A DNA stretch of 64,000 nucleotides from Caballeronia sp. INDeC2 (GCF_023631325.1 NZ_JALQDG010000027.1:372001-436000), one strand, 5' to 3'. Counted from the first letter of the stretch, positions 16,671 to 26,554 are shown. Notes: generated from the sequence alone by a model not told the origin. Numbers and translations: made by a program.

Positions 16671-18107
16671 CTAACAACCGGCCGCGCTCGGCAAGGTCGG
16701 GGGCGTCTCCGAACGCTCTTCATAGCATTTTCTGTCCGCATCCTTCAGCGCCGTGCGCAAGCCTTCTTCCACGACCGGATGATAGAAAGGCAGCTTGAGC
16801 GTTTCATCGAGCGTCAGTTCCAGTTGCAGCGCCCATGCGAGCAGGTGCCCCAGATGCTCCATCGCCGGTCCGCAGCCTTGCGCGCCGCGCAACTTGCCGG
16901 TTTTAGCGTCGGCGTAGACGTGCAGCAGGCCGCGATTCTGCCGCATCACGCGGCTTCTGCCCTGATCTGCGAACGATACTTCGCCCGTTACCGTCATCTG
17001 CTTGTCGAGGTCGTCGTACGATGCGCCGACGATCGCCACCTGCGGCTCGCTGAACACGATCGAGAAGGGCACCTTGCGCTTGACCGCCTGCACGTCGGGG
17101 AAGCGCGCAGCGTTGTCTCCGGCGAGCTTGCCTTCGTCGGCGGCGTCGTGAAGCCAGGGGCGCGTGCCGTCGCAATCGCCCGCGATGAAGATGGAACTCG
17201 TGCCGCATTGCATCGTGGACTCGTCGAATAGCGGCACCCCTTTTTCATTCAGTTCGATGCCCGCGTTGCCGAGCGCGAGCGGCTCGAGATTCGGCCTGCG
17301 GCCCGTCGCGGCGAGCACGAGATCGACACGCTCGACATGCTGCTCGTCATCCGGCGATTTGAAGCGCAGCGTCGGCAGGCCGTCTTCGAGCGACATCTCG
17401 TCGAACTTCGCGTCGGGATCGAAATAGAACTCGTCGGCGAGCGCGGCGGCGAGAGCATCGCGCACGGGCGTGTCGCTGAGCGCCGCCACGCCGCCGCCCT
17501 TGCCGAACATGAAGATATCGACATCGAGACGGGCGAGCGCTTGTCCCAGCTCCAGCGCGATCGGTCCCGCGCCGAACACGGCGATGCGTTTCGGCAGCGT
17601 GTGCAGCTCGAAGAGATCGTCGCTCGTGATGAGCTTGTTGCCGAACACCTTCAGCTCGTCGGGCACGCTCGGCGCGGCGCCCGTCGCGATCACGACGCTC
17701 TTCGCCTCGACGCGCGTGTCGTCGCCGACGACGAGCCGCGTCGGCGCTTCGAAGCGCGCCGCGCCGCGCATCAGGATGCCGTCGGGCAACCGGTCGACTT
17801 CTTCGAGCACGCCCTTCACGAAGTGATCGCGCTCGTGCCGCACGTAGTCGAGCACACGCGCGTAGTCCGGTTCGAGCGCGTGCGTGCCTTCGATGCCGCG
17901 CGCGGCCAGCGCATGTGCATCGTGCAAACCGTTGGCCGCCGCGAGCAGCAGCTTCGACGGCATGCAGCCGACGCGCGCACAGGTCGTACCAAGTTCGCCG
18001 CTCTCGATCAGCACCGCGTTCGCGCCCGCGAGCCGCGCCGCGCGCAACGCGGCCATGCCCGCCGTGCCCGCCCCGATCACGGCGACGTCAACCTTGATTT
18101 CCTTCAT
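16671..18107 (-). CDS. Pyridine nucleotide-disulfide oxidoreductase, dihydrolipoamide dehydrogenase-like
   Basis: FAD-dependent class I disulfide reductase of 478 residues. FAD motif GAGTAGMAALRA (12-23), redox-active disulfide Cys43/Cys48 in GTTCARVGCMPSK, second dinucleotide motif FGAGPIALELG (about 198-208), and the C-terminal active-site His443-Pro with Glu447 in FYHPVVEEG. All catalytic elements are present. It is not beside 2-oxoacid dehydrogenase E1/E2 genes, so it is probably not the main Lpd; it follows an SDR gene by 30 bases and may be the last gene of the glgCA transcript. Disulfide substrate unknown. Confidence 0.85.
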   Translation of the reverse strand: MKEIKVDVAVIGAGTAGMAALRAARLAGANAVLIESGELGTTCARVGCMPSKLLLAAANGLHDAHALAARGIEGTHALEPDYARVLDYVRHERDHFVKGVLEEVDRLPDGILMRGAARFEAPTRLVVGDDTRVEAKSVVIATGAAPSVPDELKVFGNKLITSDDLFELHTLPKRIAVFGAGPIALELGQALARLDVDIFMFGKGGGVAALSDTPVRDALAAALADEFYFDPDAKFDEMSLEDGLPTLRFKSPDDEQHVERVDLVLAATGRRPNLEPLALGNAGIELNEKGVPLFDESTMQCGTSSIFIAGDCDGTRPWLHDAADEGKLAGDNAARFPDVQAVKRKVPFSIVFSEPQVAIVGASYDDLDKQMTVTGEVSFADQGRSRVMRQNRGLLHVYADAKTGKLRGAQGCGPAMEHLGHLLAWALQLELTLDETLKLPFYHPVVEEGLRTALKDADRKCYEERSETPPTLPSAAGC

Positions 18108-18137
18108 TCCGCTCCCGTATTGTTGGTCGATGCGCGA

Positions 18138-18938
18138 TCAGCCGTTATCCGCGAATCCCGGATAAAGCGTCATGCCGCCATCGACGAAAAGCGTCGTGCC
18201 TACGACGTAATCGCTGTCGTCGGACGCGAGCCAGACCGCCGCGCGGCCGATATCCTCCACTTCGCCCACGCGCCCGTACGGAATCAGCGTCAGGAGCTTG
18301 TCGAGTTTCTCCGGCGTGTCCCACGCGTCCTTGTTGATCGGCGTGCGGATCGCGCCGGGCGCAATGCCGTTCACGCGGATGCGCTGCGGCGCGACTTCCT
18401 GCGCGATCGTTTTCATCATCATCTGGATGCCGCCTTTGGACGCGGCGTAGTTCACATGTCCCGCCCACGGAATGACCTCGTGAACGGAACTCATGCAGAT
18501 GATCTTGCCGAGCGCCTTCGAGACGTCGCGCATGCCGCGCCGCTCGAACGTGCGCACGGCGCGCTGCGCGGTGAGGAACTGGCCGGTGAGATTCGTTTCG
18601 ATCACCGTGTGCCAGTCCGCGAGCGTGAGCGCGGAGAACTTCGCGTCCTTCTGCAGCCCGGAATTCGCGACGACGATATCGATGGTCCCGAAGCGCTTCA
18701 CGACGGCATCGAACATTGCGTCGATCTGGGATTCGTCGGACACGTCGGCGCCGACGGCGAACGCTTCGCCGCCTTTCGCCGCGATCTCGGCGGCGAGCTT
18801 CTCAGCCGGTTCCGCGTGCGAATGGTAGTTGATCGCGACGCGCGCGCCCGCATCGGCGAGTGCCGTGGCGACGCCCGCGCCGATGCCCGAACTCGCGCCC
18901 GTCACGAGCGCGATCTGGCCTGCGAGGGGTTTGTGCAT
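18138..18938 (-). CDS. Short-chain dehydrogenase/reductase (glucose 1-dehydrogenase-like)
   Basis: Classical SDR of 266 residues: cofactor motif TGASSGIG (13-20), NAG-equivalent ANSG (91-94), and catalytic Ser151, Tyr164 and Lys168 in the YxxxK motif YAASK. The closing motif VVGTTLFVDGGMTLYPG matches the glucose 1-dehydrogenase-like subgroup. Position behind glgC-glgA, 65 bases after glgA, suggests a link to sugar metabolism, although SDR substrates cannot be read from sequence. Confidence 0.85.
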   Translation of the reverse strand: MHKPLAGQIALVTGASSGIGAGVATALADAGARVAINYHSHAEPAEKLAAEIAAKGGEAFAVGADVSDESQIDAMFDAVVKRFGTIDIVVANSGLQKDAKFSALTLADWHTVIETNLTGQFLTAQRAVRTFERRGMRDVSKALGKIICMSSVHEVIPWAGHVNYAASKGGIQMMMKTIAQEVAPQRIRVNGIAPGAIRTPINKDAWDTPEKLDKLLTLIPYGRVGEVEDIGRAAVWLASDDSDYVVGTTLFVDGGMTLYPGFADNG

Positions 18939-19003
18939 GTGCGTTTTCCGTGATGGTCAGTTCTTCCCGAGCAGCAAGGCGTGCGCCCACGGAACGCGAC
19001 GCT

Positions 19004-20467
19004 TCAGCGGCTCATCAATCCCTGATAGACGTCCGCGTAGGCGAGCGCCGCCGACTCCCAGCTGAAGTTCTGGTTCATCGCGCGCTTGACGACCGCCTTC
19101 CAGTCCGTGCGCCGCGCCTTCAGCGCGAACGCGCGCCGGATCGCGCCGACGATGCCCGGGCGATCGAAGGTATCGAAGACGAAGCCGGTCGCGAGGTCGT
19201 CGGCGAGATTTTCGAGCGAGCTGTCGACGACGGTATCGGCCAGCCCGCCCACGCGATGCACGAGGGGCGGCGAGCCGTACGCCAGCGCGTAGAGCTGCGT
19301 GAGGCCGCACGGCTCGAAGCGTGACGGCACCATCACCACGTCGCTGCCGGCGATGATCGAATGCGACAGCGTCTCGTCGAAACCGAGTTCGATCGCGACC
19401 GCGCCCGGATGCGCCGCCGCCGCGTTCTTCATGCCGGTTTCGAGCGCCGGATCGCCGGTGCCGAGCACGACGAGCTGGCCGCCGCGCTGCACGATATCGG
19501 GCACGGCCGAGAGCAGCAGATCCAGTCCCTTCTGCTCGGTCAGCCGGCTGACGACGCCGAAGAGCAGGGCGTCGTCGTCGCGCGTGAGTCCCATGCGTTC
19601 CTGCAGCGCCGTCTTGCACTTCGATTTTGCCGATGGCTTCGACGCGGTGTACTTCGCCGCGATGGACTCATCGACCGACGGACTCCAGATCGAATAATCG
19701 ACGCCGTTCAGGATGCCGGTAATGTCGTGCGTGCGGGTTTGCAGCAAGCCGTGCAGCCCGGCGCCGTGCGCCTGCGTCTGAATTTCGCGGGAGTATGTCG
19801 GGCTCACCGTCGTGATGCGATCCGCGTAGTAGAGACCCGCCTTCAGGAACGAGACGTGACCGTAGAACTCGACGCCGTCGACCGCGTAAAAGTCGCCGGG
19901 CAATTGCAGCGCGCCGAACTCCGACGCCGGAAAGACGCCCTGGTACGCGAGGTTATGCACGGTCATCACGCTCGCGACTCTCGCCGCGCCGCCGCGCTCG
20001 AACGCACGCAGATACGCGGGCGCCAGCCCCGCGTGCCAGTCGTGCGCATGGACGATATGCGGTTTCCACGCCGGATCGGCGCCGGTCGCGATGCGCGCCG
20101 CCGCCCAGCCGAGCAGCGCGAAGCGGCGGTCGTTGTCGGCATATGAGCGATGTGCGGCATCGAGATACGGATTGCCCGGGCGATCGTAAAACTGGTCCGC
20201 GCGCACGGCGTACACCACCACGCCGTGCGGCTGGAGCACGCCGCGCTCGAGCCGCACGTTGCTCGCGCCGAACGCGGCGCCCAGATCGGCGACGGGCTGA
20301 AGGTCGTCGAGGCCCGCGAGCACGGCGGGAAAGCCCGGCAGCACGACGCGCGCATGCGTGCCCAGTTGCGACTGCGCGGGCGGCAGCGCGCCGACTACAT
20401 CGGCGAGGCCGCCGGTTTTCAACAGCGGAAACATTTCTGCTGCGGCATGCAGCACGCATACGGTCAT
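19004..20467 (-). CDS. glgA: Glycogen synthase (ADP-glucose type)
   Basis: GT5 glycosyltransferase of 487 residues that extends alpha-1,4-glucan chains from ADP-glucose. The ADP-glucose-binding motif KTGGLADV is at 17-24. The second Rossmann lobe has GVVSRLTEQKGLDLLL and the catalytic/phosphate-binding PSRFEPCGLTQLYALAYG region near residue 380. A GGGAG site precedes the ATG. Lies 54 bases downstream of glgC on the same strand, forming the core of a glycogen operon. Branching and debranching genes are not in this window. Confidence 0.95.
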   Translation of the reverse strand: MTVCVLHAAAEMFPLLKTGGLADVVGALPPAQSQLGTHARVVLPGFPAVLAGLDDLQPVADLGAAFGASNVRLERGVLQPHGVVVYAVRADQFYDRPGNPYLDAAHRSYADNDRRFALLGWAAARIATGADPAWKPHIVHAHDWHAGLAPAYLRAFERGGAARVASVMTVHNLAYQGVFPASEFGALQLPGDFYAVDGVEFYGHVSFLKAGLYYADRITTVSPTYSREIQTQAHGAGLHGLLQTRTHDITGILNGVDYSIWSPSVDESIAAKYTASKPSAKSKCKTALQERMGLTRDDDALLFGVVSRLTEQKGLDLLLSAVPDIVQRGGQLVVLGTGDPALETGMKNAAAAHPGAVAIELGFDETLSHSIIAGSDVVMVPSRFEPCGLTQLYALAYGSPPLVHRVGGLADTVVDSSLENLADDLATGFVFDTFDRPGIVGAIRRAFALKARRTDWKAVVKRAMNQNFSWESAALAYADVYQGLMSR

Positions 20468-20521
20468 CGGCGCTCCCGTCGAATGGATTCGTGTTGTCGT
20501 GTTCGTTCGGCGCGCCGCCGT

Positions 20522-21796
20522 CTAACTCTGCGACAGCCGCGCCAGCGCATCGCGCGTGATGAGCGTGACGCCCGACTCCGTCCGGAAGAAGCGAGCGGCG
20601 TCGTCGTCGGGATCTTCGCCCACCACGAGACCCTCGGGCACCGTGCAGCCGCGGTCGATCACGACGCGCTGCAATCGGCAATTCGGCCCGATGGTCACCT
20701 GAGGCAACAAGACTGCCTCATTGATGTTACAGAACGAGTGCACCCGCACCGCCGACGAAAACACCGACTTCGACACCTGCGATCCCGAAATCACACAGCC
20801 GCCGCAGACGAGCAGATTGGTGATCGCGCCTTGCTGGCCGTTCAGGTCGCGCACGAATTTGCCGGGCGGCAGTTGCTCCTGATTCGTCCAGATCGGCCAT
20901 TTGCGGTCGTACAGATCGAGCTCCGGAATCGTCGATGCGAGGTCGAGGTTGGCGGACCAGTACGCGTCGACGGTGCCGACATCGCGCCAGTAGGCGGGCG
21001 CTTCCGGATCGCTGCTCGACGTGACGCACGACATGCCGAACGGATGCGCGATCGCCTTGCCCGTCGTGACGACGCGCGGAATGATGTCCTTGCCGAAGTC
21101 GTGATCCGTGTTCGACGTCTCGATGTTCTCCTGCAACAGGTCGTAGAGATATTTCGCGCTGAACACGTAGATGCCCATGCTCGCGAGCGCTATGTCGGGC
21201 TTGCCGGGCATAGCGGGCGGATCGGCGGGCTTTTCCAGGAAGGCCGTGACGCGGCGGGTCTCGTCGACGTGCATCACGCCGAACGCGACGGCGTCCATGC
21301 GCGGCACCTCGATGCAGCCGACCGTGCAGTCCGCGCCGCTCTCCACATGGTCGAGCACCATGCGCGTGTAGTCCATCTTGTAGATGTGATCGCCCGCCAG
21401 CACGATCACGAATTCCGGCCCGATCGATCGGACGATGTCGAGATTCTGATAGACCGCGTCGGCCGTGCCGCGATACCAGCTCGAATCGACGCGCTGTTGC
21501 GCCGGCCAGATATCGATGAACTCGTTGAACTCGCCGCGCAGGAAACCCCAGCCGCGCTGAAGATGGCGGATGAGCGAATGCGCCTTGTACTGCGTGACGA
21601 CAGCGATGCGGCGGATGCCGGAGTTGAGGCAGTTGGACAGCGCGAAGTCGATGATGCGGTACTTGCCGCCGAAGTGCACGGCCGGTTTCACGCGCTTGTC
21701 GGTGAGTGGTCCGAGGCGGGTGCCGCGCCCGCCGGCGAGAACGATTGCGAGGGTCGACTTCTGCAAATCGGTGCGATTCTTGGACAGCGTCTCCAT
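20522..21796 (-). CDS. glgC: Glucose-1-phosphate adenylyltransferase
   Basis: Makes ADP-glucose from glucose 1-phosphate and ATP, the controlled first step of glycogen synthesis. 424 residues with the nucleotidyltransferase motif [18 protein letters not shown] (21-38), substrate-loop and FLEKPADPP near 210, and a C-terminal left-handed beta-helix domain used for allosteric control and tetramer assembly. An AGGAGG ribosome binding site stands five bases before the ATG. First gene of a minus-strand operon with glgA, which may also include the SDR and disulfide reductase genes. Confidence 0.95.
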   Translation of the reverse strand: METLSKNRTDLQKSTLAIVLAGGRGTRLGPLTDKRVKPAVHFGGKYRIIDFALSNCLNSGIRRIAVVTQYKAHSLIRHLQRGWGFLRGEFNEFIDIWPAQQRVDSSWYRGTADAVYQNLDIVRSIGPEFVIVLAGDHIYKMDYTRMVLDHVESGADCTVGCIEVPRMDAVAFGVMHVDETRRVTAFLEKPADPPAMPGKPDIALASMGIYVFSAKYLYDLLQENIETSNTDHDFGKDIIPRVVTTGKAIAHPFGMSCVTSSSDPEAPAYWRDVGTVDAYWSANLDLASTIPELDLYDRKWPIWTNQEQLPPGKFVRDLNGQQGAITNLLVCGGCVISGSQVSKSVFSSAVRVHSFCNINEAVLLPQVTIGPNCRLQRVVIDRGCTVPEGLVVGEDPDDDAARFFRTESGVTLITRDALARLSQS

Positions 21797-22275
21797 GCCA
21801 GCCTCCTGATTTGACCTGCGACTATTGATGTATTGCCGTGTGTTCGTCCTCGTGGGTCTTCGCTCTATGTCGATGAAGCATTATCCGGCGCGCATTCGAA
21901 TCCGTGTGCCTGAGTCGTCCGTTTTTTTCTCGAATGTGCATGATCGATGCGACCGGGCGGACCGAGCAAGCCGCGTGCCGAACGGCGCACGAACGTGCTG
22001 CGCTGTCCTGGCGAAGGCGGCGGTGTTGCAACCACGCGACCTTTTGCGCTTCTCGTCGGCCGGATTGCTTGATTGAACGCGACTGGGCAATTTATATCGA
22101 TAGCGCCATGCCGCAGTGCGTCGAGGCACGGCACAATATGAAGGTTGCGATGCCCGCGCCGCCCGCACATGGCGTTCACGGGCATTCTCCCAGAAGGCAC
22201 CGTTGCGCTGCGCTCCACGAGCGCCGGCGCGACGTCGTTTTACCTGACCGGACACGATCAATCGGGAAGCAGAAC
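21797..22275. other. Divergent intergenic region between glgC and pdxY
   Basis: 479 bases that must hold the glgC promoter (minus) and the pdxY promoter (plus). A long open frame runs through it into pdxY but shows no coding character before the pdxY ATG. The stretch around 22070-22105 (TTGATT, 18 bases, TATATC) is a possible plus-strand promoter. A T7 run at 21919-21926 has no hairpin before it. No RNA gene recognised. Confidence 0.35.
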
Positions 22276-23157
22276 ATGAACAACGTCCTGAGTATTCAAT
22301 CGCATGTGGTGTTCGGCCACGCGGGAAACAGCGCGGCGGTTTTCCCGATGCGGCGTCTGGGCGTCAACGTCTGGCCGCTCAACACCGTGCAGTTCTCCAA
22401 TCACACGCAGTATGGCCGCTGGACCGGCAGCGCGTTCGATGCCGACGAGCTTCAGAACGTGATCGAGGGCATCGGCGCGATCGGCGTGCTCGCGCGCTGC
22501 AACGCGGTGCTGTCCGGCTATCTCGGCGCGCCGGAGCAGGCTCGCGCGGTCGTCGAAATCGTGAAGATGGTGAAGGCGGTGAATCCGCGCGCGCTCTACT
22601 TCTGCGATCCGGTCATGGGGCAGACGGGCGGCTGCACGGTCGCGCCCGGCATCGAGGATTTCCTCGTCACGACGATGCCTGAAATCGCCGATGCGATCAT
22701 GCCCAATCACGTCGAACTGGAAAAGCTCGTCGGGCGCAGCATCGAGACGGTGGAGGAAGCCGTCGATGCCTGTCAGGAGGTGATCGGTCGCGGCCCGCGC
22801 ATCGTGCTGGTCAAGCATCTGCTCGATCGCAACAGCCGCGCCGACACTTTCAACATGCTCGCCGTGTCGCCGAGTGAGGCGTGGTTCGCGCAACGTCCGC
22901 TCTATCCGTTCGCGCGGCAGCCGGTGGGCGTCGGCGATCTGACGAGCGCGGTGTTCGTCGCGCGCACGCTGCAAGGCGATTCGTTGCGCACGGCGCTGGA
23001 GCACACGCTCGCGGCCGTGAACGCGGTCGTCAAGGCGACGTACGATGCGGGGCGTTACGAGCTGGAAATCGTCGCGTCGCAGGACGAGATCGCGAAGCCG
23101 ACCGACCGTTTTCCTGCGATCCGCGTGACCGGCACGCAGACGGCCAAGGGCCGCTAG
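22276..23157 (+). CDS. pdxY: Pyridoxal kinase
   Basis: Ribokinase-fold kinase that phosphorylates pyridoxal to pyridoxal 5'-phosphate in the salvage pathway. The ATG at 22276 follows GGGAAG by a few bases and gives 293 residues, close to E. coli PdxY. Starts [20 protein letters not shown], the PdxY/PdxK N-terminal signature; DPVMGQTGG (about 113-121) and the [10 protein letters not shown] phosphate-binding/catalytic Asp motif (about 222-231) are present. The gene converges with an IclR regulator, and the two stop codons share the palindrome CTAG. Confidence 0.93.
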   Translation: MNNVLSIQSHVVFGHAGNSAAVFPMRRLGVNVWPLNTVQFSNHTQYGRWTGSAFDADELQNVIEGIGAIGVLARCNAVLSGYLGAPEQARAVVEIVKMVKAVNPRALYFCDPVMGQTGGCTVAPGIEDFLVTTMPEIADAIMPNHVELEKLVGRSIETVEEAVDACQEVIGRGPRIVLVKHLLDRNSRADTFNMLAVSPSEAWFAQRPLYPFARQPVGVGDLTSAVFVARTLQGDSLRTALEHTLAAVNAVVKATYDAGRYELEIVASQDEIAKPTDRFPAIRVTGTQTAKGR

Positions 23158-23960
23158 CCTGCCTGATCATTCGCTTCCATGAGGCCGAAACGCCACGACA
23201 GGCGCCGCGTCGCCGCAAGAAGGGCGTGCGCCAGCGGGCCGTCGGCGGCGCTGTCGAAGCCGCCCGACGAGCCGATCAACGCAATCACGAGACACACGCT
23301 GCCGGTGTGATCGAACACCGGCGCGGCCAGGGTATGGATGCCGGGCACCGGCGCGCCGAGCGCCGTGTCGAGGCCGCGCTGCCTGATCTCGTCGAGCCTT
23401 GCGCGATACGCGGCGTCCATTCCTTCATGCGCCGCCGCGCCCGCGAGACGGATACGGTCCTGCTCCATCAGCGACGCGAGCATGTCCGCCGGCAGATGCG
23501 CGGCGTAGACGCGCCCGATCGCCGTATTGACGAGGGACATCGCCGTGCCGACGCGCAAGCTCACGTGCTGCGGCCGCGCCGATTCTTCCAGCCGGATCAC
23601 GGTCGGGCCGAGCGGTCCGAGCGCGGCGGCGGCGACCGTCATCGACGTGCTTGCGGCGAGCGCGACGATCTCGCTTTCCGCATCGCGGATCGGCGAGAGA
23701 CGTTGAAGCGCGATGAGCCCGAGCTCGCGGCTCAACTGGCCCGCGTGAAAGAGCCCCGCGTCGTCCCGCGCGAGCAGGCCGACCTTCACGAGACTCACCA
23801 GATGCGCGAACGCCTTCGCGGGCGGCATGCCGGCGGCGGCTGCCAGGTCGCGCAATGAGAGCGGCTGACCCGCCGCGACCAGTGCGCGTAGCAGATCGCC
23901 GGTCGCGTCGAGCGCGTTGATGCCGCGCTGGGGCTTGGCGTCTTCTTCGAGCATCGTCAT
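23154..23960 (-). CDS. IclR-family transcriptional regulator (second of a tandem pair)
   Basis: 268 residues from the ATG at 23960, which overlaps the stop of the upstream IclR gene as ATGA; an upstream in-frame extension would lie inside that gene. N-terminal winged helix-turn-helix (about 10-75) with [21 protein letters not shown], then an IclR effector-binding domain ending [17 protein letters not shown]. It resembles the preceding gene in domain order and in several effector-domain motifs ([12 protein letters not shown] against GPQGPTVVRYER), so the pair arose by duplication. Likely target is the divergent hydrolase gene at 24902 or a distant locus. Confidence 0.88.
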   Translation of the reverse strand: MTMLEEDAKPQRGINALDATGDLLRALVAAGQPLSLRDLAAAAGMPPAKAFAHLVSLVKVGLLARDDAGLFHAGQLSRELGLIALQRLSPIRDAESEIVALAASTSMTVAAAALGPLGPTVIRLEESARPQHVSLRVGTAMSLVNTAIGRVYAAHLPADMLASLMEQDRIRLAGAAAHEGMDAAYRARLDEIRQRGLDTALGAPVPGIHTLAAPVFDHTGSVCLVIALIGSSGGFDSAADGPLAHALLAATRRLSWRFGLMEANDQAG

Positions 23961-24721
23961 GAGAGCAGTCCGGTGATATCGCGTGCCGCATCCTTCAACG
24001 CGTGCGCGAGCGGGCCGTCCCAGTCGACGTCGCACAGGCCGGTCGGGCCGATTACCGTTAGCGCGAGTTGCAATCGGCGCGCGCCGTCGAACACCGGCAC
24101 GCTCATGCTGCTCACGCCCGGGCTCGGCGTATCGACGCTGCGTTCGATGCCGCGCGCCCGAAGCTCGCCGATGCGCTCACGCATCTCCGGCGCGTCGGCT
24201 TCCGCCTGATGCGCGAGCATCGCGGCGACGCGGGCGTCATCGTCGAACGCGCGGAATACGCGTCCCGTCGACGTCGCCGAAAGCGACATGACCGTCCCGA
24301 CATGCACATTGACGTGCAGCGGATAGCCGCCGCGCTCGTAACGCACGACGGTCGGCCCTTGCGGCCCCGCGACGCTGACCGCGACGCTCATGCCGGTCGC
24401 GAGCGCCAGCGCGGCAACGCGTGACGCGGCCACGCGATACGCCGGCTGATGTTCTAGATTCAATAAACCGAGACGCAGCGAAAGCGGACCCGGCTCGTAG
24501 TTGCCGGTGAGCGCGTCGCGCTTGACGAGGCCGAGCCGCCTGAGACTCACGAGATACGTATGCGCCTGCGCGCTCGACAGCCCGGCGGCCCCGGCCAGCG
24601 CGCTCAACGCGAGCGGCTCGTGCCGCGCGGCGAGCGCTTCGAGCAGACGCGCGCCGACCTCGACGCTTTGGATGCCGCGCTGTTTTTTCTCTTCAGGCGT
24701 GGCAGGGACTGGACGAGCCAA
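23957..24721 (-). CDS. IclR-family transcriptional regulator (first of a tandem pair)
   Basis: About 254 residues. I place the start at a TTG (24721) preceded by GGAG five bases upstream, which gives the usual family length; a frame to 24868 exists but its first 49 codons look non-coding and cross the control region. Winged helix-turn-helix with LALSALAGAAGLSSAQAHTYL, followed by an effector domain with GPQGPTVVRYERGG and the closing VFDGARRLQLALTVIG. Stop overlaps the start of the paralogous IclR gene (ATGA). The divergent gene across a 180-base gap encodes a metallo-beta-lactamase-fold hydrolase. Confidence 0.85.
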   Translation of the reverse strand: MARPVPATPEEKKQRGIQSVEVGARLLEALAARHEPLALSALAGAAGLSSAQAHTYLVSLRRLGLVKRDALTGNYEPGPLSLRLGLLNLEHQPAYRVAASRVAALALATGMSVAVSVAGPQGPTVVRYERGGYPLHVNVHVGTVMSLSATSTGRVFRAFDDDARVAAMLAHQAEADAPEMRERIGELRARGIERSVDTPSPGVSSMSVPVFDGARRLQLALTVIGPTGLCDVDWDGPLAHALKDAARDITGLLS

Positions 24722-24818
24722 GAGCACTCCGCGATCGATAAAAGTGAACGAATGGCAGATGTTAGCCGAGCGCGAATCATCCGATGAAGCGATTCGGTAT
24801 TTACCCGTGTTTGCAAAT

Positions 24819-24841
24819 AGCAAGCGCACTTGCTGTTGACA
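24819..24841 (+). promoter_or_regulatory. Palindromic operator candidate with overlapping -35 box
   Basis: AGCAAG-CGCA-CTTGCT (24819-24834) is a perfect inverted repeat, followed two bases later by a consensus TTGACA at 24836-24841. A -10 element 17 bases on is weak (GATCAT). It lies between the IclR pair and the hydrolase gene, about 60-85 bases before the hydrolase ATG, a position suited to control by one of the IclR proteins. The site does not match the TGGAA-type box seen elsewhere in this window. Confidence 0.45.
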
Positions 24842-24901
24842 AAAAACAGCCTCACGCCGATCATCCACTCATCACCACGAGAATGGAAGCGAGACACGAC
24901 C

Positions 24902-25861
24902 ATGGCAAAAGCATTCGCATCGCAGGCCGATCTGGAAGAGAAGAAGATCACCTTCACGCAGCTCTCCGAGAACGCGTACGCGTACACGGCGGAGGGGGAT
25001 CCGAACTCGGGCGTGATCGTCGGTGACGACGGCGTTCTCATCGTCGATACGACCGCCACGCCCGCAATGGCGCAGGATCTCATCGCGAAGATCCGCAGCG
25101 TCACCGACAAGCCGATCAAATACGTCGTGCTGTCGCATTACCACGCGGTGCGCGTGCTCGGTGCGTCGGCGTATTTCGCGGAAGGCGCGCAGCAGGTGAT
25201 CGCGAGCCGCGGCACGTATGAAATGATCGTCGAGCGCGGCGAGCAGGACATGAAATCGGAGATCGAGCGCTTTCCGCGTCTCTTCGCCGGCGTCGAGACG
25301 GTGCCCGGGCTCACGTGGCCGACGCTCGTATTCGACAAGGAAATCAGCCTGTTCCTCGGCAAGCTCGAAGTGAAGATCGCGCATCTCGGCTCGGGCCATA
25401 CAAAGGGCGACACTGTTGTCTGGCTGCCGTCGCAGAAGGTGCTGTTTTCCGGCGATCTGGTCGAGTACGACGCCGCCTGTTATTGCGGCGACGCGCAACT
25501 CGAGGAATGGCCCGCGACGCTCGAAGCGCTGCGCGCGCTGAAGGCGGAGAAGCTCGTGCCGGGCCGCGGTCCCGCGCTGCTTTCGCCGGCGGATGTCGAC
25601 AAGGGTCTCGACTATACGAAGGATTTCGTCACGACGCTGTTGCAGGCGGGCCGCGAAGCCGTCGCCGACAAGCTCGATCTTAAGGGCGCGATGGCGCACA
25701 CCCGCAAGTCGATGGACCCGAAGTTCGGCCACGTCTTCATCTACGAGCACTGCCTGCCGTTCGACGTGTCGCGCGCCTATGACGAGGCGAGCGGCATCAA
25801 GCATCCGCGAATCTGGACGGCCCAGCGCGACAAGGACATGTGGGCCGCCTTGCAGGACTGA
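24902..25861 (+). CDS. Metallo-beta-lactamase-fold hydrolase with altered metal motif
   Basis: 319 residues. The MBL fold is clear: GDDGVLIVDTTAT (41-53), the loop LSHYHAVRVLGA (78-89), GSGHTKGDTVVWL with His166, and FSGDLVEYDA with Asp185. The canonical HxHxDH motif reads HYHAVR here, so the second-site Asp and His are missing and a mononuclear site or a different chemistry is likely. This variant occurs in a recognised subgroup of MBL proteins in aromatic-degrading proteobacteria, as far as I recall. I chose the ATG at 24902 rather than upstream codons because it fits the domain. Divergent from two IclR regulators. Confidence 0.85.
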   Translation: MAKAFASQADLEEKKITFTQLSENAYAYTAEGDPNSGVIVGDDGVLIVDTTATPAMAQDLIAKIRSVTDKPIKYVVLSHYHAVRVLGASAYFAEGAQQVIASRGTYEMIVERGEQDMKSEIERFPRLFAGVETVPGLTWPTLVFDKEISLFLGKLEVKIAHLGSGHTKGDTVVWLPSQKVLFSGDLVEYDAACYCGDAQLEEWPATLEALRALKAEKLVPGRGPALLSPADVDKGLDYTKDFVTTLLQAGREAVADKLDLKGAMAHTRKSMDPKFGHVFIYEHCLPFDVSRAYDEASGIKHPRIWTAQRDKDMWAALQD

Positions 25862-26074
25862 CGGTCATCCCTCGCGGCGCGCATTTCGAACGCGCCGCGC
25901 TTTCTTCTCTTCAGGCAAAAAGGCGCGCTCCAGACGCCGGGCCTTCCCGCGCGAGCCGTCTGCCGGGCAGGAGCGCGGCGGCGGGCTTCGCATTCATCAG
26001 CAGTATCGGCATCACGAGCGGCGCGGCGCTCCACGTTCGGTCTGCGCGGCGATCCGTCCTCAGACGAAAGGCGG

Positions 26075-26554
26075 TCACTGAGCCACGGCGGCGGCCATCG
26101 CCTTGAAGTTTTCGGGCGTGGCGAAAGCGAGATATTCGGCCTGCATTTCGGGCGTGAGGAATTCGAGCATCGTCGAGTTTTCGATCCAGAACTCGATTAC
26201 GTGGAAAAAGTTGTCGCCTCGTGTGCAACGCACCGCGCGCCAGCCTTCGCGCTCGCCGATCGCGATGACCTCCTCGGCGCTCAACTTCGTCGCGATCGCC
26301 ATGTGAAACGCGCTGTACTGCGGGCGCTTCAAAGTATCCGCACCGTAGCTGACGCTTTCCTCGTGGCCGCCGCCCGGGGTGATCACTTTGTCGCTCGGAT
26401 AGACCTCGATGATGCTGCCGCGATCGTCGCCCGCGACCGCCATCCACGCATCGGGAAAAGGCGAGAAGGGCGCGGCGAAGCCGTCCCACAGTTCGGCGAG
26501 CACATGCGCGACGTGCTTCGGGTCGTTGGCGGGAATGGATGCGTGGAAGATCAT
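26075..26554 (-). CDS. Conserved-looking hypothetical protein (159 aa)
   Basis: The ATG at 26554 has GGAG nine bases upstream and gives a compact soluble protein beginning MIFHASIPANDPKHVAHVLAE. It shows alternating strands and helices, with WMAVAGDDRGSIIEVYP (44-60), a Gly-rich turn TPGGGHEES and an AFHMAI segment. The pattern is reminiscent of a vicinal-oxygen-chelate or glyoxalase-like fold, but I cannot identify metal ligands with confidence and make no functional call. It is flanked by convergent and co-directional genes without overlap. Confidence 0.65.
   Translation of the reverse strand: MIFHASIPANDPKHVAHVLAELWDGFAAPFSPFPDAWMAVAGDDRGSIIEVYPSDKVITPGGGHEESVSYGADTLKRPQYSAFHMAIATKLSAEEVIAIGEREGWRAVRCTRGDNFFHVIEFWIENSTMLEFLTPEMQAEYLAFATPENFKAMAAAVAQ

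Noticed and set aside
21904-22275. N-terminal extension of the pdxY frame
   Set aside because: The 124 extra codons are Arg/Cys/His-rich and unlike any PdxY; the ATG at 22276 has a ribosome binding site and gives the normal length.
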